This document shows positions 16,681 to 24,579 of a stretch of 64,000 nucleotides of DNA, piece by piece (position 1 is the first letter of the stretch; every line of letters starts with the position of its first letter). This DNA is from UBA288 sp050178135 (GTDB taxonomy: Archaea; Halobacteriota; Methanomicrobia; Methanomicrobiales; Methanospirillaceae), in NCBI GenBank assembly GCA_050178135.1, contig JBFXGJ010000001.1:62001-126000 (forward strand), given 5' to 3'. The notes under the pieces were generated by a model. That model was not told the origin of the DNA. It was given only the letters and a program-made list of their open reading frames with translations, and made no database searches. Position numbers and translations under genes: made by a program.

Positions 16681-17661
16681 CTATCCTGTCAGGAGCCGCA
16701 GGGCCCTGACGACGCTCAGAGTAGAGGGGCGTGGCGTCGTCGTTGGAAGGTGACACGTCTCACCGAGAAGGGCCTGGAAGATCGCACGAACCGCCTCTCC
16801 CTGGGAGGGGCCGTACCCGCCCTCGAGGACAAGTGCGATCGGTCTCTCCTGGCTGTCTGCCGCAATCCGGGTCAACACGCCATAATCGTTCGGCTCGAGG
16901 GACATACCGGCCTTCGGATCGTCGGCGAGTCCGTCCTGGCCAGCCGAGACGATGAGGAGGTCGGGATCAAAGTCCATGATTGCAGGTACGAATACCTCGT
17001 TGAGCACGTACGCGATGTCGGATAGCGTCGCCCCCTCCTTGAGAGGAGCGTTCAGGTTCAGGCCACGCCCCTCTCCGATACCGATCTCGTCTATCCATCC
17101 GCTTCCTGGAAAGGCACCCCGGAGGTGCACGGAGCAGAAGAGGACCTGGTCCGAATCGTAGAAGATCTCCTGGGTCCCGTTTCCATGATGGAGGTCCCAG
17201 TCAAGGATTGCGATACGGCCGCACCCGTCTTCAAGCAACCGTGCAGCCGCCACGGCTACATTGTTGAAGATGCAGTAACCCATTGCTCGGTTCCTCGTCG
17301 CGTGGTGCCCGGGCGGCCGGACGAGGGCGAATGCATGTTCGCCTGCGCGAGCCCTACGGGCCGCATCGATGGAGGAGCCTGTGGCATAAAGGGCGGTCTC
17401 GAAGCTGCCGGGTGCCAGGTAGGTGTCGGGTGTGAGAAACGAAACCTTGGAACCCGAACTCGATAGAGCCGCTATCTGGTTGACGTACTCGGTGTTATGA
17501 ACAAGGCAAAGGTCATCGACCGTCCCCATCGACGGAGGGCGGCGCACCACCTCGTGGGGTATGAAGTTTTCGATCAGGGCGAGTCGGTCGCGTGACTCAG
17601 TGTGCGCCGCGAGATGGTGGCACGAAAAGACGGGTCCGGTGATCGCGGATACCTCAGGCAC
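16681..17661 (-). CDS. Histone deacetylase / acetylpolyamine amidohydrolase family protein
   Basis: A 326-aa arginase-fold deacetylase with the expected motifs: RPPGHHATRNRAMGYC (tandem catalytic His, about 130), ILDWDLHHGNGTQ (zinc Asp and His), SAGQDGLADDP (zinc Asp) and LEGGYG (near the catalytic Tyr). It could deacetylate Alba/histone-type proteins, polyamines or small metabolites; the sequence does not decide. GTG 17661 is preferred as start because it lies 5 nt after the glycosyltransferase stop with AAGGAG upstream; the ATG at 17694 would overlap that gene by 28 nt. Confidence 0.87.
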   Translation of the reverse strand: MPEVSAITGPVFSCHHLAAHTESRDRLALIENFIPHEVVRRPPSMGTVDDLCLVHNTEYVNQIAALSSSGSKVSFLTPDTYLAPGSFETALYATGSSIDAARRARAGEHAFALVRPPGHHATRNRAMGYCIFNNVAVAAARLLEDGCGRIAILDWDLHHGNGTQEIFYDSDQVLFCSVHLRGAFPGSGWIDEIGIGEGRGLNLNAPLKEGATLSDIAYVLNEVFVPAIMDFDPDLLIVSAGQDGLADDPKAGMSLEPNDYGVLTRIAADSQERPIALVLEGGYGPSQGEAVRAIFQALLGETCHLPTTTPRPSTLSVVRALRLLTG

Positions 17662-17666
17662 GCCCT

Positions 17667-18806
17667 CTACTCCTTCAGCATCCTCTCGAAGCACGCCTCG
17701 AACTCGGAGGCCTTTGTTCTCCAGTCGTACGCGGACATGTCGATCTCATACCGAGGACGTTCTCGTGCGAGTGTGAGTGTCTTCTCGACGAACTCATCAT
17801 AGTCCCGGTAGATATGAAGGTGTTCTCCGCCAATCCGCTGCATATCAGGGATCGGGGTGGAGAGAATCGGTTTCGAGCAGGCCGAATACTCGAAGAACTT
17901 GTTCGGAAGCGCTATGTCGATCCACTGGGGTGGCGAGAGTGGAATGGTGCAGATGTCCATGGCAGCGATATGGGCAGGAAGCGAGGTGTAGGGCTGGGTG
18001 CCGGCGAACCGGACCCTGTCGGTCACCCCGAGCCGGTCGGCCAGTGCCCGGAGCTCGGGGAGATATCCCGTGAAGAGTGAGCCTCCTACCACGAAGAGAA
18101 GCGCCCGGGGCTCCTTCTTGAGCACCCGGGGCAGGGCCTCGATCATCCGGCCGATGGCGTACCATCGCTCGACTGAACCCGAGAAGCCGATTACGAAGTC
18201 GTCGGGCGCGATGCCGTGCTTCTCTCGAATAGGGGTCCCGTCCATCGGTCGGAATATCGACGTGTCGACACCGTTTGTGATCAGGCCCGCCCGGTAACCA
18301 TATGTCGCCAGCTTGTCGACGAGGCCTGGGGAGACGGTTGTGATCCTATCGGAATTGTCGAGGTTATAGCGGACGACCTCGAGGACTGTACGCCGGATCA
18401 TCTCCTTGAGCAGAGGGTTGTCGTAATACGCCGCCGCCGAGTCGGGGAACCAGTCCTTGAGGTCAAAGAGGACAGGTACACCTCTTCGGCGTGCAGCTCG
18501 AATGACCGCTGTTCCAGCGAGGACATGCGCCGCCACCACCAGATCGATCTTCTCTTCCCGAATAACCCGGGAGAGGACGCGGTAGTGCTCGGGAGCGTTG
18601 AGAGTATAATGGAGGAGGGGACTCTGGATCGAAAAGCGGGTCGCCTCGTGGACTCGAAGGCGCGTCTCGCGCTCCGGCGCCCTGCTGACATGGAAGTGAG
18701 GAACATGCACCTCGTGGCGCCGTGCAAGCTCCTCGAAGATATAGTGGTGGCGCGACGGCACCGGGTGGTGGATATAGTCCTGGGTCGATACGAGCAGGAT
18801 CCGCAT
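17667..18806 (-). CDS. Glycosyltransferase family 4 (GT-B fold)
   Basis: The 379-aa enzyme begins MRILLVSTQDYIHHPVPSRH and contains the GT4 C-terminal region: IGFSGSVERWYAI, RALLFVVGGSLFTGYL, RVRFAGTQPYTSLPAHIAAMDICTIPLSPPQWIDIALPNKFFEYSA. The last part holds the E-x7-E-like nucleotide-sugar site. It would transfer a sugar to a lipid, glycan or S-layer-related acceptor. It is co-directional with and just upstream of the deacetylase gene. Confidence 0.86.
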   Translation of the reverse strand: MRILLVSTQDYIHHPVPSRHHYIFEELARRHEVHVPHFHVSRAPERETRLRVHEATRFSIQSPLLHYTLNAPEHYRVLSRVIREEKIDLVVAAHVLAGTAVIRAARRRGVPVLFDLKDWFPDSAAAYYDNPLLKEMIRRTVLEVVRYNLDNSDRITTVSPGLVDKLATYGYRAGLITNGVDTSIFRPMDGTPIREKHGIAPDDFVIGFSGSVERWYAIGRMIEALPRVLKKEPRALLFVVGGSLFTGYLPELRALADRLGVTDRVRFAGTQPYTSLPAHIAAMDICTIPLSPPQWIDIALPNKFFEYSACSKPILSTPIPDMQRIGGEHLHIYRDYDEFVEKTLTLARERPRYEIDMSAYDWRTKASEFEACFERMLKE

Positions 18807-18906
18807 GTTCGGAAGAGTTCGGCCCGCATCCGCAAAGAACCTCTCGATGGAGGATCAGGCCGGGTGTGCCGGTGCGAACTCGACCCGACCTGGCGTCTCC
18901 CATCGA

Positions 18907-20106
18907 TCAGGTGGTCTCGTTCCAGTCCTTTGCGACAGAGGCGTGACGCTCACGGATCGTGTCGGCCAGGGTCCGGATCGCCTCCTGCGTCTCGGTTGAG
19001 GGGAAGCCCTTTACCTGGACCGGTTCCAGGAACTCGACCTTGAGGTGGCCGAGCATCCCCTTGAGCGTCTCGACGGTCTTTCCTCCCCACCCGTAACTGG
19101 TCATGACTGTGGCGAACCTCGCCTTGGGTTTGAGGGCGTTTGCCAGGTAGGTCGCCGATATCGTTGCAGGGTGGGGTCCAAAGAGGACGGTCGGGGCTGC
19201 GATCACGATCGTGGCTGGGTCGACGAGCGCCATCGCGAGGTCCCCGAGGTCGGTGGAGGGGAGGTGGAACTGCCGGACGCCGACACCACGGTCGATGAGG
19301 GCGTCCACGAGGTATTCGACCATGGTCCGGGTGGAGCCGTGCATCGAGGCATACGCGATCACGACCTCGTTCTTGACATCATCGGAGACCCAGTCGTCAT
19401 ACGCGGCGAGGACGACCTGTGGATCGTCATGAAGCGGTCCGTGGCTCGGGCAGATGAGACGCGGTTCGAGACCCCGGACTTTTTCGAGGTATCCCTTGAT
19501 GCTGTTCCGAAACGGCATCATGATCTCGGCATAGTACCTCTTAGCCGCCCGGCGCCACTCGACCTCGTCGGTGAGGAAGAGGTCGCTCGTGGCAAGATGG
19601 GCCCCGAAAAGGTCGCAGGAGAAGAGGATCTGCTCCTCACGAAGGAACGTGAGCATCGTGTCTGGCCAGTGGACCCAGGGGGTGACCAGGAACTCAAGGG
19701 TCCGATCCCCGAGAGAGAGGGTTTCCCGGTCCCCGATTACCTGGATCCGTGCCTCGGGGATGCCGAGGAGGTTGATGAGGAGGTCCCTGCAGGTCTTGTT
19801 CGTCACGACGACCGCTCCCCCGAACATCTCAAGGAGAAGGGGGATGATTCCAGAGTGGTCCTGCTCGGCGTGGTTGACCACGATGTAGTCGATCCGGTCG
19901 ATCCCGGCCTTGAAGAGGTTGGTCATCAGGGCCATCTCCATCGTGGTGTCGACCGCATCGATCAGGGCGGTCTTCTCCGAGCCCTTGACGAGAAACGCGT
20001 TGTAGGTCGTCCCATCGGGCAGCGGGATCAGGTCGTCGAAGAGTCGCCTGTCCCAATCGATCGCACCAACCGAGATCACTCCGGAGGCGACTTCGCGGAT
20101 TGTCAT
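18907..20106 (-). CDS. fprA: FprA family A-type flavoprotein (F420H2 oxidase)
   Basis: A 399-aa flavodiiron protein. The metallo-beta-lactamase-like half has the di-iron ligands NHAEQDHSG (about 80-88), TPWVHWPDTM, FSCDLFGAH and CPSHGP. The C-terminal flavodoxin half starts VVIAYASMHGSTRTMVEYLV. In methanogens FprA oxidises F420H2 and reduces O2 to water, an oxygen-defence step. A GGTGAG ribosome site precedes the ATG. Rubredoxin is encoded 13 nt upstream. Confidence 0.93.
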   Translation of the reverse strand: MTIREVASGVISVGAIDWDRRLFDDLIPLPDGTTYNAFLVKGSEKTALIDAVDTTMEMALMTNLFKAGIDRIDYIVVNHAEQDHSGIIPLLLEMFGGAVVVTNKTCRDLLINLLGIPEARIQVIGDRETLSLGDRTLEFLVTPWVHWPDTMLTFLREEQILFSCDLFGAHLATSDLFLTDEVEWRRAAKRYYAEIMMPFRNSIKGYLEKVRGLEPRLICPSHGPLHDDPQVVLAAYDDWVSDDVKNEVVIAYASMHGSTRTMVEYLVDALIDRGVGVRQFHLPSTDLGDLAMALVDPATIVIAAPTVLFGPHPATISATYLANALKPKARFATVMTSYGWGGKTVETLKGMLGHLKVEFLEPVQVKGFPSTETQEAIRTLADTIRERHASVAKDWNETT

Positions 20107-20119
20107 GGGTCAGCTCACC

Positions 20120-20296
20120 TCACATCTCGCGGAATAATTTCTTTGCTGCGCTACAGACTGGGCAGGCCCAGTCATCAGGAAGGGCTTCAAAGGCGGTGCC
20201 TGGGGGGATCTCGTGCCGGGTGTCACCGTTCTGGGGGTCGTAGACATAACCGCAGACGGTGCAGATGAACCGCTTCTGGGCAACCGGTTGTACCAT
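20120..20296 (-). CDS. Rubredoxin
   Basis: A 58-aa protein with both iron knuckles: FICTVCGYVYDP at 10-21 and DDWACPVCSAAK at 41-52, the full Cys4 set, and the usual aromatic residues. It is a small electron carrier and, 13 nt upstream of fprA, is probably co-transcribed as redox partner or electron source for oxygen reduction. Confidence 0.95.
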   Translation of the reverse strand: MVQPVAQKRFICTVCGYVYDPQNGDTRHEIPPGTAFEALPDDWACPVCSAAKKLFREM

Positions 20297-20317
20297 GCCG
20301 GATGGTCAGCCCCATCT

Positions 20318-20857
20318 CTATTTATGGATTGTCACTGCTTCGGGGGCATACCGGTGAAGGAAAAAACCGAGCGATTGATTTCTATCCGCTCCGCGATCGA
20401 GAGAGTACTGTTCGAGCAGGTCGAGCATGAATTCCACTCGAGAGATGTACCGGCGGGGGATCAGCGTGTTGAACTCTTCTTTGGTCAGGCGATCAGTCGC
20501 CCCGAAGGGTGTCACTCCGCACCCGAGAAGGAAGTCATCGTCAGCCCCTGCAACGTACCAGGACTCGATCTCCATCACGACGACCGCGATCGCCCCCGGT
20601 TCGGCGCGTTGATAACGGCGCAGGATGACCCCTTTCTTGGAACGCACTGATGGCTCGGCATCGATGTCCGCCACGATCACGTACTCTCCTCCCATCCGCT
20701 CGATGCCGCGAATCAGACGGTCGACAACGACCCGTCTCAGGGAGGCGTACGGGATCAACCGGATCTCGTCGTAGTGGGTCCGCAGAACGGGGACCAGGGT
20801 GTGTTGGAAGAAGCGTACATCGTCCGATCCTTCGACGAAGATGTTAATTCGCGACAT
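20318..20857 (-). CDS. TOPRIM-like protein paired with AAA ATPase
   Basis: The 179-aa protein shows a TOPRIM-like acidic layout: IFVEGSDDVRFF (Glu-Gly, about 6-17), YVIVADIDAEP (DxD, about 59-69) and VVMEIESWYVAG (Glu, about 92-103). This order (E, DxD, E) is that of OLD-family and AriB-type (DUF4435) nucleases and of some DUF4276-like proteins. It starts 5 nt after the stop of the AAA ATPase gene, so the two are almost surely made together. It may be the nuclease or effector of a two-gene module. The family assignment is by motif layout only. Confidence 0.6.
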   Translation of the reverse strand: MSRINIFVEGSDDVRFFQHTLVPVLRTHYDEIRLIPYASLRRVVVDRLIRGIERMGGEYVIVADIDAEPSVRSKKGVILRRYQRAEPGAIAVVVMEIESWYVAGADDDFLLGCGVTPFGATDRLTKEEFNTLIPRRYISRVEFMLDLLEQYSLDRGADRNQSLGFFLHRYAPEAVTIHK

Positions 20858-20862
20858 GAGGA

Positions 20863-22071
20863 TCAGAGAAGGTCGGCCAGGAAGAGGTCGTCGAGCCCGA
20901 GATCCTCCTCGAGAAAGGTCTGGACCTCCGGGCGGTCAACCGGGCGGGAGAGGACCGAGAAGCCCCTCTCGTCACGCGAGACGAGGCAGACGGAGTCGAT
21001 GGGTGCGTGTCTCAGGAGGGCCGGGTGCTGGGTTGAGACGATCATTGGCTGGTAGATGGCCGCCTCCTGCATCAAATGGACCAGGCGTTCGAGCAGAGCC
21101 GGATGGAGGCGTGCAGCCGGCTCCTCGAATACTGCGAGCTCCCGGGGGGAGAAGAAGAGTGCGACGATCAGCGCGAAGAGTTCAACCGTACCGCTCGAGA
21201 GGGCTTCAGCCGGGAGGTACCGTCCTGGGGCGTAGATCTCGGAGACCCGGATCGCGGGCACCCCTCCTGGGCCATCTCCCACCCGGACGTCCTCAACGAA
21301 AGGCAGGAGGTCCTGGACGAGGGCGAGGAACTGTCGGCACGACTCCGGGTGGGCAAGCACCCGTCCGAGTGCGATCGCAGCATTCGATCCATCTTCAGCC
21401 AGCTCGGCAGCACCGGTACGGAACTCCAGGCGCCCGGAGAGGTGAGGGCCGAACTCATAGCAGCTGATCTTGGCAAGGGCCCGGCGCACGAGACCCATCG
21501 GATAGAGGGTCGGCGATTCAAGGAGGAGTGCACATGGTGCGGTTGCTCCCTCTCGAAGCGGCGGTGGGAGGATAGCCTCCTCATCAACTCCTTCTGGGAG
21601 TTCGAAGCGGTACCGAACTTCCTCGCCTTCGTGGACGAGTTCCATCCATCCCGGTTGACTTTCGCCCCCCGCCAGAGTGACCGAGAATCGCATGAAGAAC
21701 CGATCGGAGAGAACCTCTGGGCGATCGCCACACCCGATGGAGAAAGAATACCGGCACGTTCCGGGCGCGAAGACGAACGTCCTGCCGTCCGCCAGCCTTC
21801 TCGGCGATTCACCGGTCGGCAGGGTCAGTTCCACAGAGACCTTGAGTTCCCGCCCGCAGGCGAGGTCGGCATTCTGGAGGTACGAGAGTCCGCCCTGGAG
21901 CGAGATTGCGTTAGCGAGTCCCGAGCGGGCGATATCACGGAGGAAGAGGAAACCCTGGATCAGGTTCGTCTTGCCGGCAGCATTGCGCCCTATCAGAAGG
22001 ACGAACGGTTGTAGCTGAAACTCCGCCCTGCCAAAGGAGCGGAAGTTTTCGAGGGAGAGGGAAGTGATCAC
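20863..22071 (-). CDS. AAA15/AAA_21-type (RecF/OLD-like) ATPase
   Basis: A 402-aa ABC-class ATPase: SLENFRSFGRAEFQLQPF leads into Walker A GRNAAGKTNLI (about 27-37), the signature-like ALSSGTVELFALIVAL (about 297-312), Walker B LAVFEEPAARLHPALL (the usual DEP is EEP here) and the switch STQHPALLRH. The insert between them is the long variable region typical of OLD/AbiEii-like ATPases. It precedes the TOPRIM-like gene by 5 nt and follows the Rsm22-like gene by 47 nt on the same strand. Confidence 0.83.
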   Translation of the reverse strand: MITSLSLENFRSFGRAEFQLQPFVLLIGRNAAGKTNLIQGFLFLRDIARSGLANAISLQGGLSYLQNADLACGRELKVSVELTLPTGESPRRLADGRTFVFAPGTCRYSFSIGCGDRPEVLSDRFFMRFSVTLAGGESQPGWMELVHEGEEVRYRFELPEGVDEEAILPPPLREGATAPCALLLESPTLYPMGLVRRALAKISCYEFGPHLSGRLEFRTGAAELAEDGSNAAIALGRVLAHPESCRQFLALVQDLLPFVEDVRVGDGPGGVPAIRVSEIYAPGRYLPAEALSSGTVELFALIVALFFSPRELAVFEEPAARLHPALLERLVHLMQEAAIYQPMIVSTQHPALLRHAPIDSVCLVSRDERGFSVLSRPVDRPEVQTFLEEDLGLDDLFLADLL

Positions 22072-22118
22072 GGTCGTCCCACCTGCACGATCCTTGTCCG
22101 GCCAGAACTTGAGGATTC

Positions 22119-23423
22119 CTATCTTCGGCAGGGCCTGACCTGCGAAACCCGACTGACCAGGAGATTGAAAGCCCGGGTCTTGGGGTTCTCACGGACCAGG
22201 ACGTCCCGAAGAACAACCGTTTCGCCGTACGGCGTCCCGAGCAGGACTCGGTTTCCTGGTGTCTCGTGGTAGGAAGGTAAGACTGCAAAGACCGGGCGAC
22301 GGGCAGTTCCATCGCAGATCTTGAGCATGTGCATCCTTTCATCCCCGAGATCATTTGACATCAGGGCAGCCATGCAGGTGATGCGCTGGCCCACGTGTCG
22401 ATGGAGTTGAGAGAGGGGGACGAATCGCCTGCGGTCGGCATCCCGGCACTCGACCCTCGGTGGTCGTTCCCGACCAAGGAGCGCAGCTGAGAACTTGATG
22501 TCTGTGTTCCGGTATCGGTACCCGTCCCGGGCCCCTGCTGCAAGTGCGTCCTGGAGGCGGGTTGGTCGGATAACCGGTCGTTCCTCGAAAGACCAGCACT
22601 GCACCGGGCCGCAGCTGCTACCCCAGAGAAATCGGCACGGGTGATGAAGGTGGAGCCCGGAACTGATCAGTTCCCGCTGGACATCACGAAGGCCTGTTGA
22701 ATTCACCAGATCTGCCGGTTCTACGAGGAGGGCCATGCCGCCTTCGGTAAGGTGGTCGGTCCATCGCAGGACTGCCTCGGCCCGTTGCCCAGCGTCACCC
22801 GGCAATTCGTTGAGCAGGTTCGAGAGGACCAGCAGGTCGATCTCCCGGGGGATCGCCGCTACCTCTACGTCCGCGGCATCCACCTGGAGCGCCGGGTGGA
22901 CACGGACCTGGTCTTCGGGCCTGGAAAACCCCCTGACAAGGTGGCGGCAGGCCTCCCGGTGCTCATCGGACGGCTCCACAGGTATGATCTCGGCCTCGAA
23001 TTTCGGGAGATGTCGTGCGAGGGTCAGGAGCGCAAGGGGGACCACGCCCGGCCCCGTACCGAGGTCCACAACGCGCATCCCGTCTCGGAGTCGTCCTCCT
23101 TCCGCGAGCCAGCCGAAGAGGTGGCAGGACTGGAAGTAGTAGACCGGGAACTGGTAGGCGAGATATGCGAGGACCGAATAGCCGGCCCGGTACGATATCT
23201 CTCGTCGTCTCCCTTCTCTCCAGTACCCGCTCTTCTGTGCGACGATGGCGCGGCGGAGCCGATCGAAGATGACTCCATCCCCGATGGGCCGCCCGGTCTT
23301 GGCCGCCAGGTACTCCTCGATCAGGTCCTCGAGCCGCACGGGGAGACGGCCTGATGCCAGGAACGAGTGGAACGCGTCCAGGTCCGCGGGGTCGGTGACG
23401 ATCGGGTCTCCCCGGGGGGACAT
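22119..23423 (-). CDS. Rsm22/METTL17-like ribosomal small-subunit methyltransferase family protein
   Basis: The 434-aa protein has a class I SAM-binding motif VVDLGTGPGVVPLALL (about 120-135), an acidic ribose site (IIPVEPSDEH) and LLVLSNLLNELPG. It then has a cysteine cluster CRFLWGSSCGPVQCW, resembling the Fe-S/zinc-binding site of the Rsm22/METTL17 family that binds the small ribosomal subunit. About 100 C-terminal residues look like an OB/RNA-binding region. ATG 23423 was chosen (after GGAGGGGGAG); the frame to 23669 upstream overlaps the glycosyltransferase gene. Whether it methylates rRNA or acts only in assembly is open. Confidence 0.8.
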   Translation of the reverse strand: MSPRGDPIVTDPADLDAFHSFLASGRLPVRLEDLIEEYLAAKTGRPIGDGVIFDRLRRAIVAQKSGYWREGRRREISYRAGYSVLAYLAYQFPVYYFQSCHLFGWLAEGGRLRDGMRVVDLGTGPGVVPLALLTLARHLPKFEAEIIPVEPSDEHREACRHLVRGFSRPEDQVRVHPALQVDAADVEVAAIPREIDLLVLSNLLNELPGDAGQRAEAVLRWTDHLTEGGMALLVEPADLVNSTGLRDVQRELISSGLHLHHPCRFLWGSSCGPVQCWSFEERPVIRPTRLQDALAAGARDGYRYRNTDIKFSAALLGRERPPRVECRDADRRRFVPLSQLHRHVGQRITCMAALMSNDLGDERMHMLKICDGTARRPVFAVLPSYHETPGNRVLLGTPYGETVVLRDVLVRENPKTRAFNLLVSRVSQVRPCRR

Positions 23424-23436
23424 CTTCTCCCCCTCC

Positions 23437-24375
23437 TCAGAGTGGGCCCGCGTCCCTGGGTAGGTAGAGGTGCATGATGCGGGTGAATGGCCCCTCTCCG
23501 AACGAGGCGACCATGGCGGCAAGACGATACTTCCAGTTGCCGGGCTGCAACGCCGCCCCCCGTCGAAGGTAGTCGCGCCCCTTCTCGAACTCGCCCGAGA
23601 GCCCGAACTGGAGTCCGAGCCGGACGTAATGCTCGGCGAGGATGGGGGGACTGCGGGCGAAGTCGTCATGGTGGACCTCCAGGATGCGTTCCATCGACCG
23701 GTAGATGCCGGTGCGGTTGTTCGATATACCTCCTTCGGTGAAGCGCGAGTTCAGGAGCGGCTCGTCGATGTACTTGAACTGGTAGTCTCGTGAGATCCGC
23801 AGAAAGAGCTCCCACTCCTGCTTGCCCGGCAACCCTTCGAGCCAGTACCCCGACCGATCGAAACATTCTCTGCGCACGACAGCCGCCTGTGTCGTCACGA
23901 AGTTGTTCCTGAGGAGCTCGTCGTGGATCCATCCCTCACGCTGTTTCACCCAGTCGAAGGGGATGAACATCCGGTTGCCTTCGCCGTCCATGTATTTCCA
24001 GTAGCCAGAGTAGACGACCCCCACTTCTGGACCAGCGTGTTCCCAGACGGCCATGCACCGTTCGAGCTTTTCGGGCAACCAGTCGTCGTCCGAGTCCTGG
24101 AATGCGATGAAATGGGCCCGGGCGGCTCGAATGCCGACATTTCGGGCCGCGTTCGCACCCCTGTTCGGTTCATACCGGATATACCGTACCCGGTCGTCCG
24201 TATAGCCCTCCATGACGGCGGGGGTATCGTCCGCCGAGCCGTCGTCCACCACGATCAGCTCAAAATCGGTATAGGTCTGATCGAGAACGCTCTGGATCGC
24301 CCGCGGCAGGAGGTGGGCGCGGTTGTACGTCGGGAGCACCACGCTGACCGTCGGTGTGCCTGTCGCCGATGGCAT
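23437..24375 (-). CDS. Glycosyltransferase family 2 (GT-A fold)
   Basis: A 312-aa enzyme with the GT2 start VSVVLPTYNRAHLLPRAIQS, the acidic VVDDGSADDTPAV, and the DxD-like QDSDDDWLPEKLERC at about 110. The remaining part (RISRDYQFKYIDEPLLNSRF) is typical of family 2 enzymes for surface glycans. It lies upstream of the Rsm22-like gene with a 13-nt gap. Confidence 0.9.
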   Translation of the reverse strand: MPSATGTPTVSVVLPTYNRAHLLPRAIQSVLDQTYTDFELIVVDDGSADDTPAVMEGYTDDRVRYIRYEPNRGANAARNVGIRAARAHFIAFQDSDDDWLPEKLERCMAVWEHAGPEVGVVYSGYWKYMDGEGNRMFIPFDWVKQREGWIHDELLRNNFVTTQAAVVRRECFDRSGYWLEGLPGKQEWELFLRISRDYQFKYIDEPLLNSRFTEGGISNNRTGIYRSMERILEVHHDDFARSPPILAEHYVRLGLQFGLSGEFEKGRDYLRRGAALQPGNWKYRLAAMVASFGEGPFTRIMHLYLPRDAGPL

Positions 24376-24579
24376 GATTCATTTCTATTGGCCCGCCGGC
24401 ATGAAGAAGCTGCTGTCAATTCCGCGAAAGAGAAAACGTTCTCGACCCGGTACTCTCATCGTCGCCGAAAACCTCTTTCCTGAAGGGGCATATCCGAGTC
24501 TTTGAGTACGGGCCGTTTCGAGTGGGAATCCACCACGGAGGCATGGGAAAAAGAGGGGGGGATTGGAAGGGTTGCCAGC

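Noticed and set aside
19045..20268. 407-codon plus-strand frame opposite fprA
   Set aside because: It is the reverse-complement shadow of the fprA and rubredoxin genes, with no family motif.
23424..23669. 82-codon N-terminal extension of the Rsm22-like gene
   Set aside because: It overlaps the glycosyltransferase gene and reads as Ser/Pro/Arg-rich shadow; a good ribosome site precedes ATG 23423.
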